The position numbers were made by a program, and so were the translations under genes. DNA of 39,026 nucleotides from the NCBI GenBank assembly GCA_030591525.1, contig JAUVAV010000029.1:1-39026 (forward strand), in the 5' to 3' direction. Numbering within the stretch: the stretch's first letter is position 1; each line of letters opens with the position of its first letter. This DNA is from a candidate division FCPU426 bacterium. GTDB lineage: Bacteria > Oederibacteriota > JAAXVQ01 > JAUVAV01. Positions 26,501 through 36,631 of this stretch are shown here, piece after piece. The notes beneath the pieces were generated by a model. It did not search any database. It was not told the DNA's origin and saw nothing but the letters and a program-made list of their open reading frames with translations.

Positions 26501-26740
26501 CTGCGTTCTCCTTTTAATACCGTATATCCGTATGCTCAAATATATTGCATAGATTAACTATTCATTATGGGATGAATCTGGCAGCTGTAGGGCCGTCCCC
26601 CTCTGTGGGCGCCCGCTCTCGACAAAGACACTACCACAAATTTGTAATAATGCAAATGATAATTACTATTTTGTTACGATTGAATAATTCTTGATTTAAC
26701 ACTTATCTAACAATCTAAGCCTAAAACCTTCGTTTTCATA
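26501..26740. other. Divergent regulatory region between activator and porin operon
   Basis: This AT-rich region lies between the divergent activator gene and the porin-amtB-glnK operon. It must hold the activator's own promoter and probably the upstream binding sites of the activator. TTTGTAATAATGCAAA near 26640-26655 is a partial inverted repeat and a candidate site. I could not find a clean TGT-N10-ACA NifA-type site. Confidence 0.35.
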
Positions 26741-26757
26741 TTGGCACACTTCATGCT
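26741..26757 (+). promoter_or_regulatory. Sigma-54 promoter of the porin-amtB-glnK operon
   Basis: TTGGCACACTTCATGCT matches 11 of 13 defined positions of the sigma-54 consensus, with GG (26743-26744) and GC (26755-26756) at the right spacing. The expected start is near 26768. That is downstream of the ATG at 26763 and therefore supports the porin start at 26811. Confidence 0.88.
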
Positions 26758-26810
26758 TTTAAATGAAACCAGGTGTGATAATACCCAATACAAAAAAGGA
26801 GGAGGACATT

Positions 26811-27578
26811 ATGTTAAAAGTAAAAGGGTTATTACGCAAAATGTTTTTAGCAGGGCTGGGAGTAATGGTTTTAGGGGGAGTAAGTGGAGGTATGGCATAT
26901 GCTGCCGAGACAAGCCTGGATATTCCGTTGGTCAGTAAATACGTTTGGCGCGGAATTCAGGCAAATGAAGAGGCAGTGCTTCAGCCTTCCCTCTCGGTTA
27001 GCGGGGGCGATTTTAGTTTCAATCTCTGGGGAAATATGGACTTAACTGGGTTTGGTGAAGAAGCCGGATACGGCAACCGTTGCGGTGAATTTACGGAGTT
27101 GGATCTGACCGGCGAGTACGGACGTTCTTTCGGCATCATGTCAATCGCGGTCGGGGCAATTTCATACATATTTCCCGGAATTGGGTCCACTACGCATGAG
27201 CTTTATGCGAGCTTTTCCGCGGAGGTGCCGGCCAGTCCGTCACTGACGATCTACTCCGACGTGGACGAAGTAAAAGGATCTTATTTTCTATTAAGCCTGG
27301 GACATAGTTTTGAGCTCAAGGATACCGGCCCTTTAACCGGCATAGACCTGGGATTATCCGCCGGCTATGGCAGTGGTTCATATAACCGCGGCTACTTCGG
27401 CCTGGATAAAGCGGCGCCGGTTGATATGGTAGCCAGTCTGGGATTGCCGCTCTCGTTCGGCAAGCTCAGTGTCACTCCTTCAGCGGTTTACAGTTATATA
27501 TTGGATAGTGAAATCAGCGAGGCCATGGATCAGAGCGGGTATTTTTTCTTTTCTTTAAATCTCGGATTAACACTATAG
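26811..27578 (+). CDS. TorF-family outer-membrane porin
   Basis: The 255-residue protein begins with a signal peptide (LLRKMFLAGLGVMVLGGV, cleavage after AYA). The mature part is made of amphipathic beta-strands: VSKYVWRGIQANEEAVLQPS, FNLWGNMDLTGFG, GSYFLLSLGHSFEL, ending in the aromatic YFFFSLNLGLTL. The SKYVWRGI opening is typical of the TorF/Gcw_chp putative porins. I chose ATG 26811, with GGAGGAGG a few bases upstream. It is first in the operon with amtB and glnK, so it probably lets ammonium or another small nitrogen source through the outer membrane; that role is inference. Confidence 0.82.
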   Translation: MLKVKGLLRKMFLAGLGVMVLGGVSGGMAYAAETSLDIPLVSKYVWRGIQANEEAVLQPSLSVSGGDFSFNLWGNMDLTGFGEEAGYGNRCGEFTELDLTGEYGRSFGIMSIAVGAISYIFPGIGSTTHELYASFSAEVPASPSLTIYSDVDEVKGSYFLLSLGHSFELKDTGPLTGIDLGLSAGYGSGSYNRGYFGLDKAAPVDMVASLGLPLSFGKLSVTPSAVYSYILDSEISEAMDQSGYFFFSLNLGLTL

Positions 27579-27592
27579 GAGGGAAATAAAAA

Positions 27593-29026
27593 ATGAAACT
27601 CTCGCGATTTATTTTTAGCGCAGTAGTTCTCCTCGGATTGGCAGTAACCGGAGCCGTTTGGGCGGAAGAGACAGCCGGGTCCGGAGCGGAAGTTGCTATT
27701 GCAGCGACGCCTGAAAGTATGGCGCCGGCTCAAAATCTCGCGCAACTTGTAAGCCAGGCCTCGGAAGCGGCGGGCACGGCTCAGGATTCGGCGAATTGGG
27801 TCTGGATTATGCTGGCCGCGTTTCTGGTGATGTTCATGCAGCCGGGGTTTGCCATGCTGGAAGCCGGGCTGACGCGCTCCAAAAATGCCGGAAATATTAT
27901 GATGAAAAACCTGATGGATTTCTCCATCGGTTCTATAGCCTATTTCGTAATCGGCTTCGGGATTATGTTCGGCGCGGATAAGCTGGGTTTATTCGGTTCG
28001 GACGGGTTTTTTCTCTCGGCCGCAAATACGGCCGGCAAAGAGGGAATGTGGCAGTATGCTTTCTGGATGTTTCAGGTGGTTTTTGCCGCCACAGCTGCCA
28101 CGATTGTCTCCGGCGCCATGGCCGAGAGGACCAAGTTTATCGGATACCTGGTGTATAGTGTTTGTATCACTGTGTTTATTTATCCCGTAGTAGGACATTG
28201 GATTTGGGGCGGCGGATGGTTAAGCACGCTGAAAACACCCATGGTGGATTTTGCCGGATCAACCGTTGTGCATTCGGTCGGGGGCTGGCTGGCATTATGC
28301 GGCGCCCTGGTTCTGGGACCGCGTCTGGGAAAATACGGACCTAACGGTGAATCCAAAGCTATTCTCGGCCATAACATGCCTTTGGCCGCACTGGGCGTCT
28401 TTATTTTGTGGTTCGCCTGGTTTGGATTTAATGCCGGAAGCACTACCGAAGCTTCCCAGAGCATCGGCCTCATTTCAGTTACAACCAACCTGGCGGCGGC
28501 CGCCGGCGCCATTGGGGCTATGATCACGGTTTGGATCAAAGAGAAAAAACCCGATCCTTCCATGTCCTTAAACGGCGTACTGGCCGGCTTGGTGGCTATT
28601 ACAGCGGGATGCGCCAATGTCTCCCCGGGAGCCGCCATTGCTATTGGTTCTCTAGCCGGCATCTTGGTAGTGTTTTCCGTGGAATTTATTGACCAGGTAT
28701 TGCATGTTGATGACCCGGTAGGGGCTATAAGCGTGCATGGGGTCTGCGGGGCCTGGGGAACTCTGGCAGTGGGACTATTCGCCTCCAAGGAATTCGGCGG
28801 GATTGCCGGATTGTTCGATGGGGGAGGCTTGGCTTTGCTGAAGAGCCAATTGCTGGGCGTGTTAACCGTATTCGCCTGGTGCATGGTGCTGGGAACCCTG
28901 CTTTTTCTTGCGATTAAGTTTACCATTGGCTTAAGAGTCAGCAAGGAAGAGGAACTTCGCGGTTTGGATATCACCGAACATGGCGTCGAATCCTATGGCG
29001 GATTCCAGATTTTTACCACTGACTAA
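27593..29026 (+). CDS. amtB: Ammonium transporter Amt
   Basis: This is an ammonium channel of the inner membrane. A cleavable signal peptide ([19 protein letters not shown]) is followed by eleven hydrophobic helices. Recognisable parts are [63 protein letters not shown] and [19 protein letters not shown], including the twin-histidine pore positions (VHS and VHG). The tail carries the usual [13 protein letters not shown], where the P-II protein docks. At 477 residues including the signal it is normal. AGGAGGG precedes the ATG. It is coupled to glnK 14 bases downstream. Confidence 0.96.
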   Translation: MKLSRFIFSAVVLLGLAVTGAVWAEETAGSGAEVAIAATPESMAPAQNLAQLVSQASEAAGTAQDSANWVWIMLAAFLVMFMQPGFAMLEAGLTRSKNAGNIMMKNLMDFSIGSIAYFVIGFGIMFGADKLGLFGSDGFFLSAANTAGKEGMWQYAFWMFQVVFAATAATIVSGAMAERTKFIGYLVYSVCITVFIYPVVGHWIWGGGWLSTLKTPMVDFAGSTVVHSVGGWLALCGALVLGPRLGKYGPNGESKAILGHNMPLAALGVFILWFAWFGFNAGSTTEASQSIGLISVTTNLAAAAGAIGAMITVWIKEKKPDPSMSLNGVLAGLVAITAGCANVSPGAAIAIGSLAGILVVFSVEFIDQVLHVDDPVGAISVHGVCGAWGTLAVGLFASKEFGGIAGLFDGGGLALLKSQLLGVLTVFAWCMVLGTLLFLAIKFTIGLRVSKEEELRGLDITEHGVESYGGFQIFTTD

Positions 29027-29040
29027 GGAGGTTATTAATT

Positions 29041-29382
29041 ATGAAACTGATTATTGCTTATATCCAACCGCAGCGGCTGACCCAGATTAAAGAAGCCCTG
29101 GCAAAAGCTGAAATCTGTAAGATGTCCGTGACCAATGCGCTGGGATGCGGCCAGCAGATGGGATACGAAGAGAATTACCGCGGGGTTAAATTGAGCGTGA
29201 ATCTCCTGAAAAAGGTCCGCTTGGAAATCGCGGTAAACGAGGAATATCTCAAGAAAACAGTGGACATCATCCTGGATGCGGCGAATACCGGTTCCATTGG
29301 TGACGGTAAGATCTTTGTCCTGGAGATGACAGAATGCTACCGTATTCGCACCCGGGAGAAAGGAAAGGCGGCGATTGGATAA
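29041..29382 (+). CDS. glnK: P-II nitrogen regulatory protein, GlnK-like
   Basis: This is a trimeric sensor of 2-oxoglutarate and ATP/ADP that blocks AmtB. Family signatures: [56 protein letters not shown] and [13 protein letters not shown]. Gln39 of the T-loop is kept. At the uridylylation position, residue 51, the sequence has Leu instead of Tyr; Tyr46 in NYRG remains. Classical uridylylation by GlnD is therefore unlikely. The gene is 14 bases after amtB and ahead of a terminator, which is the standard amtB-glnK arrangement. It has 113 residues, normal length. Confidence 0.95.
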   Translation: MKLIIAYIQPQRLTQIKEALAKAEICKMSVTNALGCGQQMGYEENYRGVKLSVNLLKKVRLEIAVNEEYLKKTVDIILDAANTGSIGDGKIFVLEMTECYRIRTREKGKAAIG

Positions 29383-29420
29383 GTAGAGACGCAAAATATT
29401 GCGTCTTTACTGAAAACGCG

Positions 29421-29472
29421 AATGCCCCTTCTCCCGCTTGCCAGCAAAGGGAGGAGGGGCATTTTATTTTAT
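29421..29472 (+). terminator. Terminator of the porin-amtB-glnK operon
   Basis: AATGCCCCTTCTCCC and GGGAGGAGGGGCATT form a long stem with a 14-base loop, followed by TTTATTTTATT. A smaller inverted repeat, GTAGAGACGC...GCGTCTTTAC (29384-29411), lies just before it. Confidence 0.85.
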
Positions 29473-29545
29473 TCCGGGAAATGTGTTACGCTTATAAATT
29501 ATTTATGGTATGGTATATGGAAAGTTCAGAAGTCATTAGAGGTGC

Positions 29546-31312
29546 ATGTTGGATAAGCAGAAATTATGCGAAAAATTAAGCGGAATCCCGGCCTCGCCGG
29601 GATTGGCCGTAGGGCGCGTTTGTTTTTGGAATGATCCGGAAGCTATTCCCCGTTACCGGATTAACCCGGCCAAAGCCGGGGATGAGTCGAAAAGATTGGA
29701 TGCTGCCCTGGAATTATCCCGGCAGCAGATATCCGGCCTTAAACAGAGGGTGGAAAAAGAACTGGGCCGGGAAGAGGCCGCGATATTTTCAGCGCATAAT
29801 TTACTTTTGAACGATTCCTCTTTTTATTCCCGTATAGAAAAAAAGCTGATGAATCAGAACCTTAACCTTGAAGCCGTAGTTGAGGATGTAATTGAGGAAA
29901 TGGTCCAGATTTTTTTAAAAATTCCGGACCGTTACCTGCGGGAAAGAGCGGATGATTATCGGGATGTGGGACGCCGGCTATTGGAGAATCTTATGTCGCA
30001 TCAGCGGCAATGCGCCATGGATGAGGGCGAACAAATCATAATCGCGGCCCGGGAGCTGATGCCTTCAGACACAGTACATTTTCCCCGGCGGCAAGTAGGC
30101 GCGTTTATTACTGAGCAAGGTGGAATTTCTTCACATGCGGCCATTCTGGCGCGCTCTTTGAGGATACCGGCCGTTGCCGGTGTGCCGCATATTCTTACTA
30201 AATTACAGGGAGGCGAACGGGTACTGGTAGACGGCAACCAGGGAATTATTATTATTGATCCCCAACTGGAACTAATTGAACAAGCCCGTGAGGATACCCG
30301 GAGCCGGAGTACCATATCATTACAAGTGCGTGCCGCCCAAGCCGCCAGAACCCGGGAGGGAGTTGAGATTTATCTGTCCGCCAATCTGACGCGGGAAGTT
30401 GAGGCCGAAGAGGCCAAGCGCTTAGGCGCCCTGGGAGTGGGACTTTTAAGGACCGAATTTTTATTTATGGATCGCGGCGAATTCCTGGATGAAGACGAAC
30501 AGTATAAAGCTTACCGTCATGTGGTGGAAACCGTTTCACCCTATCCCGTTACGATCCGGACCCTGGATATAGGCGAAGATAAGCATTTTGATTTTGAGAA
30601 TCCGGTTGAAACTGAGAGCGATCTGGTTATGGGTTGGAGGTCTATCCGGCTTTCCCTGGCAAACCAGAAAATATTTTTTCCGCAATTAAAAGCCATTCTT
30701 CGCGCCGCGGCGCATGGGCCGGTTCGAATCTTGCTGCCCATGATTATCGGAATAGAAGAAATACGCATGGTTAAACAACTTATGAAAGAAGCGGCCCGGG
30801 AATTAAAGGACCAAGGTATCACGCATGAGCTGAATATTCCGGTGGGAGCTATGATTGAAACACCGGCTGCGGCCATATCTCCCCGGGTAATCCTGCAAGA
30901 AGCGGACTTTATATCAGTCGGGACCAATGATTTAGTCCAATATATTATGGTGGCGGATCGAAACGCGGAACGCATGCAGCCCTACTATCGTTCTGCGGCA
31001 CCGGCGATATTAATGATTTTAAAACAATTAGCCGCTACGGCCCAAACTTTGGATAAAGATATCAGCATTTGCGGCGAAATCGCGGGAGATCCGCTTTATC
31101 TTCCGCTCTTGCTGGGACTGGGCTATCGCAAGCTTTCCGTAGCGCCGGTTTTATTACCGGATATGGCCGGTATCATAGGAAATCTGGATATTTCTGAATG
31201 TGAAACGCTTGCCCAAAAAGCTCTCCAAGCGTTAACCGCCGATGAAGTTGAGCATTTGCTCCAAGCGCATAAACAAAATATTGAAAAAAAATACCAGAAG
31301 CTTGAGCATTAA
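29546..31312 (+). CDS. ptsI: PTS enzyme I (phosphoenolpyruvate-protein phosphotransferase)
   Basis: The enzyme takes phosphate from phosphoenolpyruvate and passes it to HPr. The N-terminal domain carries the active-site histidine in GGISSHAAILARS (His197). The C-terminal TIM barrel shows GVGLLRTEFLFMDR, TIRTLDIGEDKHF, VGTNDLVQYIMVADRN and the catalytic cysteine in SICGEIAGDP. The length of 588 residues is normal. ATG 29546 has AGAGGTG just upstream. No HPr or sugar permease gene lies nearby, so whether it serves sugar uptake or a regulatory (nitrogen-type) PTS cannot be told. It has no GAF domain, so it is not the PtsP type. Confidence 0.95.
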   Translation: MLDKQKLCEKLSGIPASPGLAVGRVCFWNDPEAIPRYRINPAKAGDESKRLDAALELSRQQISGLKQRVEKELGREEAAIFSAHNLLLNDSSFYSRIEKKLMNQNLNLEAVVEDVIEEMVQIFLKIPDRYLRERADDYRDVGRRLLENLMSHQRQCAMDEGEQIIIAARELMPSDTVHFPRRQVGAFITEQGGISSHAAILARSLRIPAVAGVPHILTKLQGGERVLVDGNQGIIIIDPQLELIEQAREDTRSRSTISLQVRAAQAARTREGVEIYLSANLTREVEAEEAKRLGALGVGLLRTEFLFMDRGEFLDEDEQYKAYRHVVETVSPYPVTIRTLDIGEDKHFDFENPVETESDLVMGWRSIRLSLANQKIFFPQLKAILRAAAHGPVRILLPMIIGIEEIRMVKQLMKEAARELKDQGITHELNIPVGAMIETPAAAISPRVILQEADFISVGTNDLVQYIMVADRNAERMQPYYRSAAPAILMILKQLAATAQTLDKDISICGEIAGDPLYLPLLLGLGYRKLSVAPVLLPDMAGIIGNLDISECETLAQKALQALTADEVEHLLQAHKQNIEKKYQKLEH

Positions 31313-33159
<1,847 letters not shown>

Positions 33160-33193
33160 AAAGCCCGCCAAGCTCTTCAGGAAAATTAATATT

Positions 33194-33221
33194 CCTGGAT
33201 ACCGGCTTTCGCCGGTATGAC
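33194..33221. repeat. Short palindromic repeat after pyrG
   Basis: CCTGGATACCGGCTTTCGCC continuing GGTATGAC contains a TACCGGC/GCCGGTA stem. It is a variant of the widespread GTCATNCCNGCGAAAGCNGG repeat. It may act as the pyrG terminator, though no T-run follows. Confidence 0.5.
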
Positions 33222-33325
33222 AGCAAAAACAGACGAAAAAGCAAATTTGCCAAAGTCGAGTAAATTGAGAAAAATTGAATAATAAATTGACATTCATTAA
33301 AATATCTATAAAATTCATACAACTT

Positions 33326-33500
33326 GAAAATGTCTTAAGTTCCTTGCAAAAGGATTAAAAGGGAAGACGGTGCAAGTCCGTCGTGGTCCCGCCGCTGTAA
33401 CCGGGAACGAACGCCCCAGAGGTCACTGTCAGAAATGACGGGAAGACCGGGCCAGTAGGATGATCCGGAAGCCAGAAGACCTGCTTAAGACAACATTTTC
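33326..33500 (+). ncRNA. Cobalamin riboswitch upstream of metE
   Basis: A closing stem is formed by AAAATGTCTTAAG (about 33327-33339) and CTTAAGACAACATTTT. Inside are conserved cobalamin-aptamer blocks: AGGGAAGACGGTGCAAGTCC, CCGCCGCTGTAACCGGGAA, AGGTCACTG, and the B12 box AAGCCAGAAGACCTGC. Binding of adenosyl- or methylcobalamin would switch off metE, since a cobalamin-dependent MetH can replace MetE when the vitamin is present. Confidence 0.95.
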
Positions 33501-33563
33501 GTTTGACCCTCGTGGATTGGGGTGAAGCAGCCGGGTATGATATAAGGATGATTGTGCTTTCAA

Positions 33564-33615
33564 TGATCCCCTGGTCTGTTTGCATCTAATGCACAACGGG
33601 TCAGGGGATTTATTT
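33564..33615 (+). terminator. Regulatory terminator between riboswitch and metE
   Basis: GATCCCCTG and CAGGGGATT pair around an inner TGCAT-CTA-ATGCA stem, followed by TTTATTTT. It ends just before the metE ribosome-binding site, so it is the likely expression platform of the riboswitch and acts by premature termination. Confidence 0.85.
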
Positions 33616-33632
33616 TGAAAGGAGGCCGCATA

Positions 33633-35957
33633 ATGGCCAAAACAGCCATCCTTGGTTTTCCCAGAATGGGCAAAGCCAGAGAGTTAAAGCGAGCGCTGGA
33701 AGACTATTGGAAAGGGGAATTGCCGCAGGAAAAACTGTTGGCGGTGTCTCAACAATTAAAACAAAAGCATTGGCAGTTGCAGAAAAAAAGTAAAACGGAT
33801 TATATCCCATCCAATGATTTCTCGTTTTATGATCAAGTATTGGACACCAGCATAATGGCAGGCGCTGTGCCTGATCGTTTCAACTGGCCGGGAGATGCCA
33901 TAGACCTGGAACTGTATTTTGCCATGGCCCGAGGCCGGCAGGATAATACCGGCAATGTTCCGGCCATGGAAATGACTAAGTGGTTCGATACCAATTATCA
34001 TTACCTGGTGCCGGAATTTAAATCCAACCAAATTTTCAAATTACATTCATTGAAACCGGTTGAAGAATTTGCAGAGGCGAAGGCCTTGGGGATCCATACC
34101 CGGCCGGTATTATTAGGGCCGGTTTCTTATCTTCTGCTGGGAAAGATGACAGACAGTCAGGCTTCTCCTTTGCAATTACTGGATAGATTACTGCCGGTTT
34201 ATCAGGAGGTATTGTTTCGCCTGGCAGAAGCCGGGGCTGACTGGATTCAGATGGATGAACCCGTTTTGGTCCTGGATTATGATAAGTCTGTGGCGGAAGC
34301 CATCCGGCAGACTTATCGGCCGCTGGCAGCGCTGGATGAGAGATTGAAAATTCAGCTGACCTCTTATTTCGGCGGAATGGAAGAATATCTTGATTTGGTT
34401 TTCAGCCTTCCGGTTCATGGCGTTCATCTTGATCTTGACCGGGCGCCGGAACAGATGGATCAAGCCTTAACCCTGATTCAATCCCGCCAGCAATTGTCGC
34501 TGGGACTGATTAACGGCCGGAATATTTGGCGTGCGGATTTTAAGCAGCTTTTGCCATTGCTTGAAAAAGCGGTCAAGGCGATAGGTAAAGAATGTTTGAT
34601 TATTAGTTCATCATGTTCATTGCTGCATGTGCCTTTTAGTCTGGAAGACGAAGAATCAATGGATGCCGATATTAAGGCCTGGCTGGCATTTTCCGTGGAA
34701 AAGCTGGATGAACTTAACTTGCTGAGGGAGGCTGCCAATCAAGGGAAGTTGGCAGTTGCTGACGAATTGGCCAAACGGCAGGCCATTATCCAGTTCAGAC
34801 ATGGTTCGGAAAAAGTCAACCGGCGGCAGGTGCAGGAACGCTGCCGGAAAGTAAATGAAGGGATGAAAAAAAGGGGCGCTTTATTTACGGAAAGAAAAAA
34901 ACAACAGCAGGAAAAACTTAAATTGCCGGTTTTGCCGACCACCACGATCGGTTCCTTTCCGCAGACCCAAGAGGTTCGAAGCTGGCGCCGGGATTATAAA
35001 GCCGGGAAAATCAGCCCAGCCCGTTACCAGGACTATTTGAAAGAAGAAATCAGAAAATGCATTGCTTTTCAGGAAGAAATTGGCCTGGATGTACTGGTCC
35101 ATGGTGAATTTGAACGTAATGACATGGTCGAATATTTCGGCGAACTATTGGAAGGGTTTGTATTTACCCGGAACGGATGGGTGCAAAGCTATGGATCGCG
35201 CTGTGTGAAACCGCCGGTCATTTTCGGTGATATAGAACGCAAGGCAGCAATGACAACCGCCTGGTCGGCTTATGCCCAAGCCTTAACGGATAAACCGGTA
35301 AAAGGAATGCTGACCGGCCCGGTTACCATTTTGCAATGGTCTTTTGTGCGCGATGATCAACCCCGGGCAGATACCTGCCAACAGATTGCTTTGGCGATTC
35401 GTGATGAAGTGAAAGATCTGGAAAAGTCCGGGATCAAGGTTATCCAGATAGATGAACCGGCGCTGCGGGAAGGATTGCCGTTGAAAAAAACCGCCTGGCA
35501 AGCTTATTTAAGCTGGGGGGGTGATTGTTTCCGGTTGGCATCGGCCGGCGTGAAGGACGAGACCCAGATACATACGCATATGTGTTATGGTGATTTCGAG
35601 GATATTTTCGAGGCGATTGCGGCCCTGGATGCTGATGTTATTTCCATTGAGGCATCACGCTCAGGAATGGGAATTTTAAAGGCTTTTGGTAAGTTTCATT
35701 ATCCCAATGATATTGGACCCGGGGTATATGACATACATTCACCCCTAGTGCCGGAAATCAAAACCATGAAAGATATTGTAAAAAAAGCCTTGGAGGTTGT
35801 TCCCGCAGCCCAAGTGTGGATTAACCCGGATTGTGGATTAAAAACCAGAGACTGGAAAGAAGTGAAGAGCGCTTTGCGAAATTTAGTGGAAACAGCCAAG
35901 GAATTGCGCTTGGAAATCAACCAGAAACGGGTTTCTGGTTCGTCTTCCCGGACTTGA
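33633..35957 (+). CDS. metE: Cobalamin-independent methionine synthase
   Basis: The enzyme transfers a methyl group from methyltetrahydropteroyl-glutamate to homocysteine. The N-terminal barrel opens AKTAILGFPRMGKARELKRA. The C-terminal catalytic barrel has LPTTTIGSFPQT, the folate-site VHGEFERNDMVEYF, and the zinc ligands in HTHMCYGDF and NPDCGLKTRDW. I chose ATG 33633 with AAAGGAGG upstream; a TTG at 33615 is inside the riboswitch terminator. At 774 residues it is slightly long. The last residues (KRVSGSSSRT) appear to come from an inserted repeat. Expression is controlled by the cobalamin riboswitch in front. Confidence 0.96.
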   Translation: MAKTAILGFPRMGKARELKRALEDYWKGELPQEKLLAVSQQLKQKHWQLQKKSKTDYIPSNDFSFYDQVLDTSIMAGAVPDRFNWPGDAIDLELYFAMARGRQDNTGNVPAMEMTKWFDTNYHYLVPEFKSNQIFKLHSLKPVEEFAEAKALGIHTRPVLLGPVSYLLLGKMTDSQASPLQLLDRLLPVYQEVLFRLAEAGADWIQMDEPVLVLDYDKSVAEAIRQTYRPLAALDERLKIQLTSYFGGMEEYLDLVFSLPVHGVHLDLDRAPEQMDQALTLIQSRQQLSLGLINGRNIWRADFKQLLPLLEKAVKAIGKECLIISSSCSLLHVPFSLEDEESMDADIKAWLAFSVEKLDELNLLREAANQGKLAVADELAKRQAIIQFRHGSEKVNRRQVQERCRKVNEGMKKRGALFTERKKQQQEKLKLPVLPTTTIGSFPQTQEVRSWRRDYKAGKISPARYQDYLKEEIRKCIAFQEEIGLDVLVHGEFERNDMVEYFGELLEGFVFTRNGWVQSYGSRCVKPPVIFGDIERKAAMTTAWSAYAQALTDKPVKGMLTGPVTILQWSFVRDDQPRADTCQQIALAIRDEVKDLEKSGIKVIQIDEPALREGLPLKKTAWQAYLSWGGDCFRLASAGVKDETQIHTHMCYGDFEDIFEAIAALDADVISIEASRSGMGILKAFGKFHYPNDIGPGVYDIHSPLVPEIKTMKDIVKKALEVVPAAQVWINPDCGLKTRDWKEVKSALRNLVETAKELRLEINQKRVSGSSSRT

Positions 35958-35970
35958 TCCGGGAACCAGT
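35919..35970. repeat. Repeat reading into the end of metE
   Basis: AACCAGAAAC-GG-GTTTCTGGTT (35919-35940) is a perfect ten-base-pair hairpin inside the last codons of metE. It is followed by GTCTTCCCGGACTTGATCCG and GGAACCAGT, a variant of the widespread GTC-TTCCCG...CGGGAA-CCAG repeat. The metE stop codon (35955-35957) lies inside the repeat. Confidence 0.65.
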
Positions 35971-35983
35971 ATTTATCTAACAT

Positions 35984-36013
35984 CCCCTCCCGTCAAAAAG
36001 GGAGGGGAATATT
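35984..36013 (+). terminator. Probable metE terminator
   Basis: CCCCTCCC and GGGAGGGG form an eight-base-pair stem with loop GTCAAAAA, followed by AATATTTG. The T-run is weak. Confidence 0.55.
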
Positions 36014-36015
36014 TG

Positions 36016-36044
36016 AATTCTGGACTAATTGCTCAAGCTCCTAG
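36016..36044. repeat. End fragment of CTAGGAG element B
   Basis: GACTAATTGCTCAAGCTCCTAG is the reverse complement of the conserved left end of element B (CTAGGAGCTTGAGCAATTAGTC). Only this end is present. It fuses through CTCCTAGGAG to element A. Confidence 0.6.
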
Positions 36045-36388
36045 GAGCCTGTTGGACTTAGGCATAAAAGCGGATTTTAAGCACTCTTCCCCCTTTAAAA
36101 AAGGGGGATAAAGGGGGATTTTGAACAGATAGTTGTGCGTTTTTCCAGCAAATCCCCCTGCACCCCCTTCTCCGAGACTGTGTCATAATAGCTTTTCAGA
36201 AGCATTTGTGTTACTTTGTCATTCCGAACGTAGTGAGGAATCTCCACGAAAACGCTTAATTTAAAAGGACGTTCGGAGATTTCTCGGCTGCGCCTCGAAA
36301 TGACAAACTTAGTGAAATTGCTCAAAAACAGAGTTGCGACACAGTCTCTCCAAAGGGGGAAAAAAACTTAAGTCCGACAGGCTCCTAG
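36041..36388. repeat. CTAGGAG-bounded repeat, element A, interrupted copy
   Basis: The element runs from CTAGGAGCCTGTTGGACTTAG to AAGTCCGACAGGCTCCTAG, with inner arms rich in CCCCCTTT/AAAGGGGG and the word AAGCACTCTTCCCCC. It matches the copy at 38241-38409. Between its right-hand C-run and G-run it is interrupted by the MITE at 36174-36348. Confidence 0.7.
36174..36348. mobile_element. MITE inserted in element A
   Basis: The ends are GAGACTGTGTC and GACACAGTCTC, 11-base perfect inverted repeats. TCC stands on both sides (36171-36173 and 36349-36351). Removing the element and one TCC restores CCCCCTTCTCCAAAGGGGG, which matches the uninterrupted copy at 38 kb in position. Inside is a further inverted repeat, TTTGTCATTCCGAACG...CTCGAAATGACAAA (36215-36307). 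There is no coding capacity. The mobilising transposase is not in this window. Confidence 0.78.
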
Positions 36389-36508
36389 GAGCTTGAGCAT
36401 TTAGTCTAATTTTTTTAATTTCTGAGCAATTGAACAATAGAAAATAGACCGCAATTGAGTTTTTTTATTGCTCTATTGGTCAATTTTCAATTGCTCAAAC
36501 TCCTAGGG
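36385..36508. repeat. CTAGGAG-bounded repeat, element B, copy 2
   Basis: It starts CTAGGAGCTTGAGCATTTAGTC and ends TTGCTCAAACTCCTAG. It shares the internal word TAGACCGCA with copy 1 at 7.6 kb. Interleaved inverted repeats are CAATAGA (36435), GCAATTGA (36451), TCTATTG (36472) and TCAATTGC (36487). A third copy of the second word, GAGCAATTGA (36424-36433), allows a plain nested hairpin as an alternative. Confidence 0.72.
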
Positions 36509-36631
36509 CACCCCGCCTTTTTCGCGTTCTAAGTAATCGGATACTTATTCATACATATTTTACTTGCTTTATAGGCATGGATGGATTTAAAATATAGGTG
36601 TCAAAGGAATAAACGGGAGGAGATGTTCTCC

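Noticed and set aside
24880-26700. Shared AATTACTA word upstream of glnA and of the porin operon as the activator binding site
   Set aside because: The surrounding bases do not align and no dyad is shared; eight AT-rich bases can recur by chance.
28180-28974. 264-codon minus-strand frame opposite amtB
   Set aside because: It is a shadow of amtB, low in complexity and without a start signal.
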